Origin: an uncultured Rhodobiaceae bacterium
GTDB taxonomy: Archaea > Thermoplasmatota > Poseidoniia > Poseidoniales > Poseidoniaceae
DNA: 20,164 nucleotides
Direction: 5' to 3'
Assembly: GCA_937911445.1 (NCBI GenBank)
Contig: CALDQY010000232.1
Location: 1 to 20,164, forward strand
Of this stretch, positions 1-7,662 are shown one piece after another (positions within the stretch are counted from its first letter, which is position 1; the number at the start of each line of letters is the position of its first letter). The translations under genes were made by a program, and so were the position numbers. The notes under the pieces are model-generated. The model was given only the letters and a program-made list of their open reading frames with translations. It had not been told where the DNA came from and made no database searches.

Positions 1-1971
1 AACTCGTGTGAAAATGCGATCGATAAGCCCCAGTCGCGCCTTCTCGGCTGGAACAAAACTACCCGCTTGAGCCAAGATACTGACCAGAGCAACCGTTCGC
101 AGATACGTCGACTTACCGCCCATATTTGGCCCAGTGATCAACAAAAATCGTCGCTTGTCATCCATAACAACATCGTTTGGAACAAATCCTTGCTGGACTT
201 CCAAGACAGGGTGACGTGCTTGGCTTAACACCATCTTTCGACCATCACCAAGGACTGGTTTGACCCATGAGCGCTGTCGGGCAGTCGAAGCAAAACACTG
301 CAAGACATCAATGGATGCTACCTTCGATGCAATCTGTGCGAGTTTGTTTGCATGCTGTCGGACACGGTCCCGTAAAGAGCAGAACAAGGCATACTCAATG
401 CTCTTTGATTTGCTCTCTGCGGTGAGGAGGAGGTCGTCTTGTTCACGCAGTTCATCCGTAACATATCGACTGCCATTCGTCATCTGTTGTTTACGCGTCC
501 ATTCTTCTGGGACTTTATCCAAATGGGTCGCAGTGACTTCGATAAACCATCCAATTTGACGATTCATTCGCACCTTCAAACTTGGTATGTTCAACTGACT
601 TCGAAGTGTAGACTCGAGATTGGAGAACCAACCATGGCCTTGATTGGATGCGCTTCTGAAACGGTCAAGTTCCGTATCGATTCCTGTTCGAATCAGTCCA
701 CCATCTCGCAAGCCCAATGGGACCTCATCGACCAGTGTCCGATGGATGTCCTCAGCCACATCTTTGAGTTGATCAAGTTCCTCAACAAGATGCATCAAAA
801 GACCGTCTTCGGTTTCACTGCACAATCGCTGGATGGCTGGCAGCCGCTCGATGGCATTGGCCGTTGCAAGCAAGTCACGTGCATTGGAACGGTTGTACTT
901 CAGCTGCGTTGAAAGACGTTCAAGATCAAGCATGCCTTTGAGACTCTCTCGAAGCATATCCAATCGCTTTGAGGAACGCATCAGTGCCCCTACTGAGGCA
1001 TGTCTCGCTTGCATCGCTTCAATATTGGAAAGAGGACGTAACAACCACGACTTTAGGCAACGACGGCCCATCGCAGTTCTGCATTTGTTCATGGCCCAAA
1101 GCAGAGAACCTTCGTATTCACCTGCAAGAGTTTGTGTAATCTCAAGATTGCGTAGCGTTGTTTGATCGAGGACCAATCCTTCCGAAGTCTCCTGAATATC
1201 CACATCGCGAATTGCAATGTCATCGTGGCGATGAACCGTTGCCAGATAGTCTGCAGCAAGTGCTGTCGCTTGCAACGCCTGAGGTGATTGGCCAAGATCG
1301 AGATGTCCAAGATCATTGACTTCGAGCATGGTTTTGAGGCGCTCAGAGGCTCGTTTCGATTGATACGAATGTTGGCTAACGACAACTGAATCAAGCATGC
1401 CGAGCATATGCAAGAGTTCACTGCGCTGCGCATCTTTTGGAGTCAGTACCAGCTCACTAGGATTCCATCGCATGATTTCATCGTAGATCGATGCCCATTT
1501 CCCGTCACCACCAAACGAGACTGCCCAAGCCTGCCCTGTCGATGCATCGATCATCGACATCGCCACCTGCTCATCGTGAACCATGAGACTGCAAAGGAGT
1601 GCTGAAGCGTCGGAACCGATCAGGGATTCTTCGTAAAGTGAACCCGGCGTATAGATTCGCGTGACAACACGTTCCAGAAGTTTGGCACCTTCACGCAATT
1701 CTTCCTCTTGTTCGGCCACAGTTACTTTGTAACCTGCACGCAACATCAGACGAAGGTTCTCTTCCAACTGATGCCAAGGAAAACCAGCCATAGGAATGGG
1801 ATGCTCAGCATTCTTATCTCTCGAGGTAAGTGCCAGCCCGAGCACATTGGAGCCAACCTCTGCATCATCATGGAACAACTCGTAAAAATCTCCCATTCGG
1901 AAGAAAAGAATCGTTCCTGGATTGGCTTCCTTGAGCTCATGGAATTGGTCCATCATGCTCCGTTTTGCCAT
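1..1971 (-). CDS. mutS: DNA mismatch repair ATPase MutS (3' end outside window)
   Basis: Mismatch-recognition ATPase of methyl-independent or MutL-dependent repair. The reading frame is open from an ATG at 1971 to the left edge (657 residues seen, family usually about 850). The N-terminal domain carries the MutS1 mismatch-wedging F-x-E motif in GDFYELF (F29, E31), and the Walker A motif GPNMGGKST lies at residues 614-622, followed by STYLRT. The middle portion is the helical connector/lever/clamp region (for example NKCRTAMGRRCLKSWLLRPL around residue 300). Walker B, the signature region and the C-terminal dimerisation helices lie beyond the window. Presence of F-x-E makes this a MutS1-type repair protein, not MutS2. 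MutS1 is patchy in archaea and commonly regarded as acquired from bacteria; transfer is inference here. It is 75 bp downstream of the membrane protein gene, on the same strand. Confidence 0.95.
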   Translation of the reverse strand, partial: MAKRSMMDQFHELKEANPGTILFFRMGDFYELFHDDAEVGSNVLGLALTSRDKNAEHPIPMAGFPWHQLEENLRLMLRAGYKVTVAEQEEELREGAKLLERVVTRIYTPGSLYEESLIGSDASALLCSLMVHDEQVAMSMIDASTGQAWAVSFGGDGKWASIYDEIMRWNPSELVLTPKDAQRSELLHMLGMLDSVVVSQHSYQSKRASERLKTMLEVNDLGHLDLGQSPQALQATALAADYLATVHRHDDIAIRDVDIQETSEGLVLDQTTLRNLEITQTLAGEYEGSLLWAMNKCRTAMGRRCLKSWLLRPLSNIEAMQARHASVGALMRSSKRLDMLRESLKGMLDLERLSTQLKYNRSNARDLLATANAIERLPAIQRLCSETEDGLLMHLVEELDQLKDVAEDIHRTLVDEVPLGLRDGGLIRTGIDTELDRFRSASNQGHGWFSNLESTLRSQLNIPSLKVRMNRQIGWFIEVTATHLDKVPEEWTRKQQMTNGSRYVTDELREQDDLLLTAESKSKSIEYALFCSLRDRVRQHANKLAQIASKVASIDVLQCFASTARQRSWVKPVLGDGRKMVLSQARHPVLEVQQGFVPNDVVMDDKRRFLLITGPNMGGKSTYLRTVALVSILAQAGSFVPAEKARLGLIDRIFTRV

Positions 1972-2046
1972 TGAAACCCCTACCTTGCAGTATGCAGGAT
2001 TAAGCCTGATGACGAGAGGTGATTAAGGTTCGGAAAAGTCGGTGTC

Positions 2047-3285
2047 TTACGCTTTCCTCGTATGCATCGCTTTTTCCACCATGAGATACCCTTGGGTGGC
2101 GATCATGATGACACCCACGAATATGAAGGCGAAGTTCAGGAATCCACGACCTGATGAGAGGGAGCCTTCGAGGGACAAATCGAGTGAAAGCCGCTGCGCT
2201 TGACCTTGTGAATCAAAGCCATGAACGTACAACGAATCTCCTGCAATCACGCCCGATGTTGGGGATACTGAAAGAGGAAAGCCGAGTTTTTTGGTGCTTG
2301 TTTGTCCACTATCAACGTCAATGCGAAGCATCGATTCAGAACCACGATCTCCAAACAACCAAACTCGATTGTGTTCTGCTTCATAGACCATCGTTGTCGA
2401 TACATACGGTAGAACTTGAACCGAGTTTTTCGAAATGATGTAAAATTCTTCATTTGTTGCAGCGACGGCACCTCCGTCTGTGGTGGCGTGAATGGAGTGT
2501 ATTTCACTCCCATTGCCTATCATTTGCCGGTCAATCTGTGGAGCAGTGGAATTGCCATCATAGTACACATGGGCGAGGACAATCTGAGGCGACGGTGTGG
2601 CTGGGCTTTGCGAGGAAGAGGTTTGGATTGCGAGGGTTCCAGCCACCAAGAATGTCGAATCCTCGAGGTAAACGACCTTGTCCCAAATGACGAAGTCTTG
2701 GAGAGGAGCACTCGTTGTTAGAAGACCATGCCCGTTCAACCCACGGAGACCAGAGCCTCCGTCCTCGGATGTGATGAGCAATCGGTTGTTCAACAGCGAC
2801 GTTGTATCAACTGCAATGCCATGAACGCCAAACTCGGAACCGAACGTGTCGCTCAAAATTTGATCGAAGACCATGCCGTCCACATACGTCGAAAGTGTGT
2901 TCAGGGATGCTGAAAAGGTAACTATCCCCTCCGAATCGGCCGAAAACAAGGTGACGTTTCCTATCGCAGGGTCGTTCTCAGGCAAAATATCATCAACATC
3001 ATCAGAACCCATTTGTTGGTACATTTTGAGACCATTCTGCGTCTTTAGAATACCGCTGTGTGCTTCGCTCCAATCTGCGTCGTGGTGATACTCAACGTCG
3101 ATGAGAAATTCACCCTCCTCAAACACCAAGTCATGGGAAGGATCGGTCCCAAGCACCATGCCTTCAAGCGAACTTGTCCCACCGATGAGGAACCCACCGA
3201 TAATGACGAAGACAAAAAACAGGCCTATTGCAAGCCATTGGTGCTCTGATTCTTCCTCGAGCAACTTCCTCCAGCCACTCGCCAT
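2047..3285 (-). CDS. Membrane-anchored protein of unknown function, two terminal TM helices
   Basis: I do not recognise a family. The 412-residue product has one hydrophobic segment near the N-terminus (about residues 18-37, LAIGLFFVFVIIGGFLIGG) and one at the very C-terminus (about 381-402), with a roughly 340-residue polar region rich in beta-strand-like segments between them. Repeating motifs of the style GGAVAATNEEFYIIS and HNRVWLFGDRG suggest a propeller-like fold, exposed outside the membrane if both helices span it and both termini are cytoplasmic. The start is placed at the ATG at 3285; the frame extends upstream to a TTG at 3336, but a TATA-like element at 3305-3312 sits about 24 nt from the ATG, favouring the shorter form and a leaderless transcript. 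Downstream, mutS follows on the same strand after 75 bp. Function unknown. Confidence 0.75.
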   Translation of the reverse strand: MASGWRKLLEEESEHQWLAIGLFFVFVIIGGFLIGGTSSLEGMVLGTDPSHDLVFEEGEFLIDVEYHHDADWSEAHSGILKTQNGLKMYQQMGSDDVDDILPENDPAIGNVTLFSADSEGIVTFSASLNTLSTYVDGMVFDQILSDTFGSEFGVHGIAVDTTSLLNNRLLITSEDGGSGLRGLNGHGLLTTSAPLQDFVIWDKVVYLEDSTFLVAGTLAIQTSSSQSPATPSPQIVLAHVYYDGNSTAPQIDRQMIGNGSEIHSIHATTDGGAVAATNEEFYIISKNSVQVLPYVSTTMVYEAEHNRVWLFGDRGSESMLRIDVDSGQTSTKKLGFPLSVSPTSGVIAGDSLYVHGFDSQGQAQRLSLDLSLEGSLSSGRGFLNFAFIFVGVIMIATQGYLMVEKAMHTRKA

Positions 3286-3304
3286 GAATTCTGCTGTCGT
3301 TGAA

Positions 3305-3312
3305 CAATTAAG
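3305..3312 (-). promoter_or_regulatory. Putative TATA box for the 2047-3285 membrane protein
   Basis: On the minus strand the stretch reads CTTAATTG, centred about 24 nt upstream of the ATG at 3285. That spacing puts the predicted transcription start at or next to the start codon, as in leaderless archaeal genes. The match is by eye only. Confidence 0.4.
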
Positions 3313-3375
3313 TTTCTTCCCATCAAGAATCAGCAAAATTGACCATCAATCCAGCATTGGTATCGCATCGGAGGG

Positions 3376-3385
3376 ATGATAAAGG
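3376..3385 (+). promoter_or_regulatory. Putative TATA region for L10e
   Basis: The sequence ATGATAAAGG lies about 40 nt before the L10e ATG at 3421. A start about 25 nt downstream would leave a short leader containing the GGAGG ribosome-binding site at 3409-3413. The ATG inside this element opens the same frame but is better read as promoter sequence than as the start codon. Confidence 0.35.
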
Positions 3386-3420
3386 GAGCATCAGTCGGAG
3401 GGATGCTTGGAGGACTGAAA

Positions 3421-3960
3421 ATGGCACGTAAGCCCGCATCCATGTATCGCCGTCTCAAGGGACCTGCATATACTCGACGCAAGTATATCGGTGGTGTTCC
3501 AAACAACCGTATCCTCGCATACCACTCTGGAAACCGCCGTGCTGCGGAAACAGGTGGGTTCCCGGTTGTCCTTGAACTACGTGCTGACAACAACTGTCAG
3601 ATTCGACACACTGCTCTTGAAGCAGCCCGTGTTATTTCCAACTCTACGATCCGTAAGGAAGCTGGCGCCCAAGGATACGCTCTCCGTGTCCACACATACC
3701 CTCACCACGTCTTGCGAGAGAACAAGCAAGCGACCGGTGCTGGTGCTGACCGTGTTTCCCAAGGTATGCGATGTGCTTTCGGAAAGAATGTCGGAACCGC
3801 CGCACGTGTTCGACGAGGTCAGCGAATCATCTCAATCCACTGCAATGCAGCCAACTACCTCACTGCAAAGGACGCACTTCGCAAGGCAGGTATGAAGTTC
3901 CCAACACCTACAACAACTCGTGTTGTTCGTGGTGCAGAACACCTCAAAGGACTTGTTTGA
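3421..3960 (+). CDS. rpl10e: 50S ribosomal protein L10e (uL16 family)
   Basis: Large-subunit protein near the peptidyl-transferase and 5S rRNA region, the archaeal/eukaryotic counterpart of bacterial L16. The 179-residue product begins MARKPASMYRRLKGPAYTRR, the standard archaeal L10e N-terminus, and continues through SGNRRAAETGGFPVVLEL and YPHHVLRENKQATGAGADR, with the basic RGQRIISIH segment in the C-terminal half; length is normal. The frame is open 45 bases further upstream, but family alignment and the GGAGG at 3409-3413, seven bases before the ATG, fix the start at 3421. It is divergent from the upstream membrane protein and 85 bp ahead of ABCE1 on the same strand, so the two translation genes may be co-transcribed. 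Confidence 0.96.
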   Translation: MARKPASMYRRLKGPAYTRRKYIGGVPNNRILAYHSGNRRAAETGGFPVVLELRADNNCQIRHTALEAARVISNSTIRKEAGAQGYALRVHTYPHHVLRENKQATGAGADRVSQGMRCAFGKNVGTAARVRRGQRIISIHCNAANYLTAKDALRKAGMKFPTPTTTRVVRGAEHLKGLV

Positions 3961-3975
3961 ACAAGCCGCTCGTGT

Positions 3976-3989
3976 CCATCGAACGATGG
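3976..3989. repeat. 14-bp palindrome between L10e and ABCE1
   Basis: CCATCGAACGATGG is a perfect inverted repeat. It lies 16 bases after the L10e stop and directly before the TATA-like stretch TACGTTTATG (3990-3999), which is about 50 nt from the ABCE1 ATG. It could be an operator at the factor-B recognition position, or part of an L10e 3' end. Neither role is shown; short palindromes also occur by chance. Confidence 0.35.
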
Positions 3990-4045
3990 TACGTTTATGC
4001 GAATGCTCATTGATGATGAAGTTCTGGAAGGTTTGAGGTGATTTC

Positions 4046-5827
4046 ATGCGAGTTGCAGTTCTCAAGGAAGACAATTGTCAGCCGAAGAAGTGCAATGACG
4101 AGTGTTTTCACTACTGTCCACCTGTTCGTAATGGGCAAGAATGCATCGTCATGGATGAGAAGACCGGTAAACCACACATCTCTGAGTCACTTTGCATCGG
4201 ATGTGGAATCTGCATCAACAAATGCCCACACGATGCCTTGATCATCGAACAATTACCGAGCGAACTCGAAACCGATATGATTCATCGATACAGCTTGAAC
4301 GGTTTCCGACTGTTTCGACTTCCAACACCGACAAAGGAATCGGTCGTTGGAATTCTTGGCCCAAATGGCATGGGTAAATCGACGGCTTTCAACGCCCTGG
4401 CTGGACGAATGACGCCCAACTTGGGCGATTGGTTGGACCAATCTCCTGATTGGAACAACGTTATCGATGCTCTACCGAAAGGCGAACTTCGTGATTTCTT
4501 CATCTCCGTCCGAGATGGGGGTATCAAAGTCGCACTCAAGCCACAAAACGTTGATCGTTTGCCAAAGCGCGTTCAAGGCACGGTCGAAGGACTTCTTCGA
4601 AAGGTCGATGAACGCAACATGTTCGATGAAATGACGAGTGCCCTCGGCATCTCACATCTTCTTGAACGAACGGTTCAGCAATTGTCAGGAGGTGAACTGC
4701 AACGAATGGCCATTTGTGCGACCATTTTGCGAGAGGCAGACGTCTATTTCTTCGACGAACCATCTTCCTACTTGGATATCCATGAACGAATGCGAATTGT
4801 TCGAATCATCCAAGAGTTGGCTGAATCAAAACGTGTCATCGTGATTGAACACGATCTTGCTGTGCTTGACGTGCTCGCCGATTTGGTCCACATTGTCTAC
4901 GGAAAAAAAGGCGCCTTCGGCATCTTTACACCTGCACGTTCAACGAGGACAGCCATCAACGCCTACCTTGACGGATTCCTTGTCGAGGAGAACGTGCGTA
5001 TTCGTGACAAACCGATTCGATTCCTCAAGCATCATGAGCGAACTGCAGAGAAAGGTAGCGTCGTTGTTCAGTGGGGCGATTTAGGAAAGAAGCTTGGCAA
5101 TTTCGAATTATCCACCGGCGAAGGTTCCGTACATCGTTCAGAGGTCGTCGGTGTTGTTGGACCAAACGGTACTGGAAAATCAACAATGATCAAGATTCTA
5201 GCAGGCGAACATGAGTATGACAATGGCTGGGTAACCAACGAAGCGACCGTGTCCTACAAACCACAACACATCGACGTCGACATGGATTGCACCGTACAGA
5301 TGTGGCTTGACAGTGAACTCGGGATGCGATGGCGGAGTGGTGAATTCAATGTCAATGTCATTCGGGCATTGGGGGTTGATTCGTTGCTACCAAAGCGTGT
5401 CAAGAAGTTGTCTGGTGGAGAGCGACAAGCTGTTTCCATCGCTGTTTGCTTGGGTCGTGAGGCCGATCTGTACCTTCTTGACGAACCATCAGCACACCTT
5501 GATGCCAATGCTCGTATGGAGGCTGCGAAGGCCATCCGCCGAACAATGGAAGCCAATGAAAAGTCTGCTTTCGTAATCGATCACGACGTCTATTTCATCG
5601 ACATTGTCAGTGATTCCTTGCTTGTCTTCGAAGGCGAAGGTGGTGTTCATGGCAAAGCGATGGGCCCTTATTCGCTACGTGATGGAATGAATCGTTTCCT
5701 CAACGATGTCAACGTCACCTTCCGAAGAGATCACGACTCAAAGCGACCTCGAATCAACAAGGCTGAGAGCCGGAAAGACCGTGAACAACGGGAAGTTGGG
5801 GACTTTTATTCGTTCGATAGCAAGTAA
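4046..5827 (+). CDS. ABCE1/Rli1 ribosome-recycling ATPase
   Basis: Soluble twin-ATPase that splits ribosomes after termination. The 593-residue product (normal length) opens with two 4Fe-4S clusters: cysteines 11, 16, 20, 24 and the ferredoxin-type set 50, 53, 56, 60. The first nucleotide-binding domain has Walker A GPNGMGKST (105-113), signature LSGGELQ (213-219), Walker B YFFDEPSSYLD (about 234-244) and the H-loop IEHD (267-270). The hinge motif YGKKGAFGIF follows, then the second domain with GPNGTGKST (372-380), LSGGERQ (455-461), LYLLDEPSAHLD (475-486) and IDHD (511-514). All catalytic elements are intact. The start is supported by GAGGTG at 4035-4040. It follows L10e and is 41 bp ahead of a nuclease gene on the same strand, so co-transcription with both is plausible. 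Confidence 0.97.
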   Translation: MRVAVLKEDNCQPKKCNDECFHYCPPVRNGQECIVMDEKTGKPHISESLCIGCGICINKCPHDALIIEQLPSELETDMIHRYSLNGFRLFRLPTPTKESVVGILGPNGMGKSTAFNALAGRMTPNLGDWLDQSPDWNNVIDALPKGELRDFFISVRDGGIKVALKPQNVDRLPKRVQGTVEGLLRKVDERNMFDEMTSALGISHLLERTVQQLSGGELQRMAICATILREADVYFFDEPSSYLDIHERMRIVRIIQELAESKRVIVIEHDLAVLDVLADLVHIVYGKKGAFGIFTPARSTRTAINAYLDGFLVEENVRIRDKPIRFLKHHERTAEKGSVVVQWGDLGKKLGNFELSTGEGSVHRSEVVGVVGPNGTGKSTMIKILAGEHEYDNGWVTNEATVSYKPQHIDVDMDCTVQMWLDSELGMRWRSGEFNVNVIRALGVDSLLPKRVKKLSGGERQAVSIAVCLGREADLYLLDEPSAHLDANARMEAAKAIRRTMEANEKSAFVIDHDVYFIDIVSDSLLVFEGEGGVHGKAMGPYSLRDGMNRFLNDVNVTFRRDHDSKRPRINKAESRKDREQREVGDFYSFDSK

Positions 5828-5868
5828 GGCGTCACGAGTTCTAAAGACCATCACCATGAGGACGTGCC

Positions 5869-7638
5869 ATGCCTGTCGGCGTTCCACCAAAGGGAGGACC
5901 CCTTGGACGAAGCCGCTCGCGTCTCTCTGCTTCTGGACTGACAACGTACCTACGATGCCCACGTCAATGGTACCTTACCCGCAAGGTAGGACTCTCTTCA
6001 CCATCTTCGATTGGCCAAGTTACCGGCTTGGTCGTTGAGGATGCTCTTTGTCGAGTTCTGATGCACCGCCCGGGTCCAATGGGTTCATTGGATGAACTAC
6101 GAACATGGGCGTATGAACACTGCAAAGAAGAGGCTCTGACGGCTTGGCAAGAAGGTGAAAACGCATGGAATGCTCGACTTTGGAAACGAGATGAGTCGGA
6201 TTGGTCAACGGTCGAAGTCGAAAATTATGAACAAAAAATACGCAACGGCGTGGATTTATTTCTCGAAGAGGTCGAATCTTGTTACCACCAAAATGGCGGC
6301 CCGTTTGTTGAACACTATCGTTCAGGGACTCCACCATTCAATGTTCCATCTCCGGCATTGGGCGAGACGCCTTTGTTCCCCGTTCCTGAAAAAGTTCGGT
6401 CCTTGCAAGCAAGAGATTGGTCGATCGATCACACATTCAAATGGCAAGAGCAAGGCAAAGACATCCGATGGAATGAGGCTTGGGAGATTGCTCGCCCTTG
6501 GTTCAAAGATCCACGTGTGCATCAACCTCAACGGATGTTCCACCCAGAAGGCTGGGCTGCTGGTGAATTGGATCTTGTCCTTCGATGGGATGGAAGAATT
6601 CGACTTGTTGATATCAAATCAGGGCACTCTGGTGGAGCGTTTGCAGAGAGTCTCCAACACCAATTGCGGTTTTATGCTTGGCTTTGGTCGAGGACAGGCG
6701 AGCAAGGAGAGGTTGCTAACATGGAGGGATGGTACCTCTCAAGCAAGGAACGAATCAAGTATGATGCTCCGAGTGAAGAAGAACTTACTTCGATGGATTT
6801 GGAGTTTTTCAACATCAACGAACAGATGAGACGCATGGGCGAGGGAGCTTCACTTCTCCCTGCACATGCTCAAAACAACACAGCCGACCACCTGCATGCA
6901 TGTTCTGGTGAAGCAGCAGGTTGTGGATGGTGCAGTGTTGCCACGGACAACCTCCAAACCTCTGGACCAATGAACGAAGCGACTCGTGAATCAATGATGC
7001 AAGGTATTGAGATTCAAGCACCGTGCATGCCATTTGCTGATATTCCTTCCCGGGTCGATGTCTCAGGGGAGCTTATTGCCCAATGGGGGCCATTGCCGAA
7101 TCACTTCAACGAACCAGTCTTAGGAGCGATGATGAAAGCCGGAGAGGCAACCATCGCCATCGAGGAGGCAGAGCCTGGAGCCTTTTCCCATTTGCATGAA
7201 TCCAGTGAAACGAAGGTTGTCATCAAAAATGCTTTACCAGGAGTTTGGAGAGATCAACCTCGACTCTACGTTGATGGCCATTCGGAGATTGTTCCACAAT
7301 CCGATTCTGTCGAGCCAAGCACACGCATTGGATTGCTACGAACACGAGCCAATGTCGAAGGATTGGTCTTGTCCATTCGACAACAAAGCGGGATGCGACT
7401 TGATGGACGCCCATGGTCGATGCTCGCATTCCACCTCTGGGATGGAAGCCACGTTGTCGAAGTCGTCGCCTTCGGTTCTGCCATTAGTGAGCGACTACTT
7501 TCGCTTCAGCCAGGTGAGAAAATTCGCCTCATAGGAGCAGAACTTGGCTGGCGTGCAGGACTTGTGCAACTCCGCATCGATGTCCGAAAAACCCGTATTG
7601 AACTCTCGGGTCCATCATTCGCATCCAAGGGTATTTGA
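5869..7638 (+). CDS. Fe-S PD-(D/E)XK (RecB/Cas4-like) nuclease with C-terminal OB-like region
   Basis: Predicted DNA nuclease of 589 residues, first of two tandem paralogues. The N-terminal RecB/AddB-type motif LSASGLTTYLRCPRQWYL brings C30. The core has GELD (D235), VDIK (D248, K250) and the Q-x3-Y-like motif QLRFYAWLW near 265-273. C345, C352 and C355 (ACSGEAAGCGWC) complete a four-cysteine set like those holding the Fe-S cluster of AddB, Dna2 and Cas4. The C-terminal part (about 486-578) has an OB-fold-like strand pattern beginning RANVEGLVLSIR, suggesting single-stranded DNA binding. A tryptophan-rich block WEIARPWF (205-212) is shared with the next gene. In the usual motif I position both paralogues have Glu (VEDAL) where Cas4/RecB-type proteins commonly have His. 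Starts at an ATG 41 bp after ABCE1. The nuclease class is confident; substrate and pathway are unknown. Confidence 0.8.
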   Translation: MPVGVPPKGGPLGRSRSRLSASGLTTYLRCPRQWYLTRKVGLSSPSSIGQVTGLVVEDALCRVLMHRPGPMGSLDELRTWAYEHCKEEALTAWQEGENAWNARLWKRDESDWSTVEVENYEQKIRNGVDLFLEEVESCYHQNGGPFVEHYRSGTPPFNVPSPALGETPLFPVPEKVRSLQARDWSIDHTFKWQEQGKDIRWNEAWEIARPWFKDPRVHQPQRMFHPEGWAAGELDLVLRWDGRIRLVDIKSGHSGGAFAESLQHQLRFYAWLWSRTGEQGEVANMEGWYLSSKERIKYDAPSEEELTSMDLEFFNINEQMRRMGEGASLLPAHAQNNTADHLHACSGEAAGCGWCSVATDNLQTSGPMNEATRESMMQGIEIQAPCMPFADIPSRVDVSGELIAQWGPLPNHFNEPVLGAMMKAGEATIAIEEAEPGAFSHLHESSETKVVIKNALPGVWRDQPRLYVDGHSEIVPQSDSVEPSTRIGLLRTRANVEGLVLSIRQQSGMRLDGRPWSMLAFHLWDGSHVVEVVAFGSAISERLLSLQPGEKIRLIGAELGWRAGLVQLRIDVRKTRIELSGPSFASKGI

Positions 7639-7662
7639 GGGGTCGGTCTCAGTCGGTATTCT

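Noticed and set aside
260..1974. Multiple short plus- and minus-strand open frames over the mutS region.
   Set aside because: All are out of frame with the 657-codon MutS reading frame, which has family motifs throughout.
3376..3420. Longer L10e start.
   Set aside because: Archaeal L10e begins MARKP at 3421, and a GGAGG site is correctly placed before that ATG.
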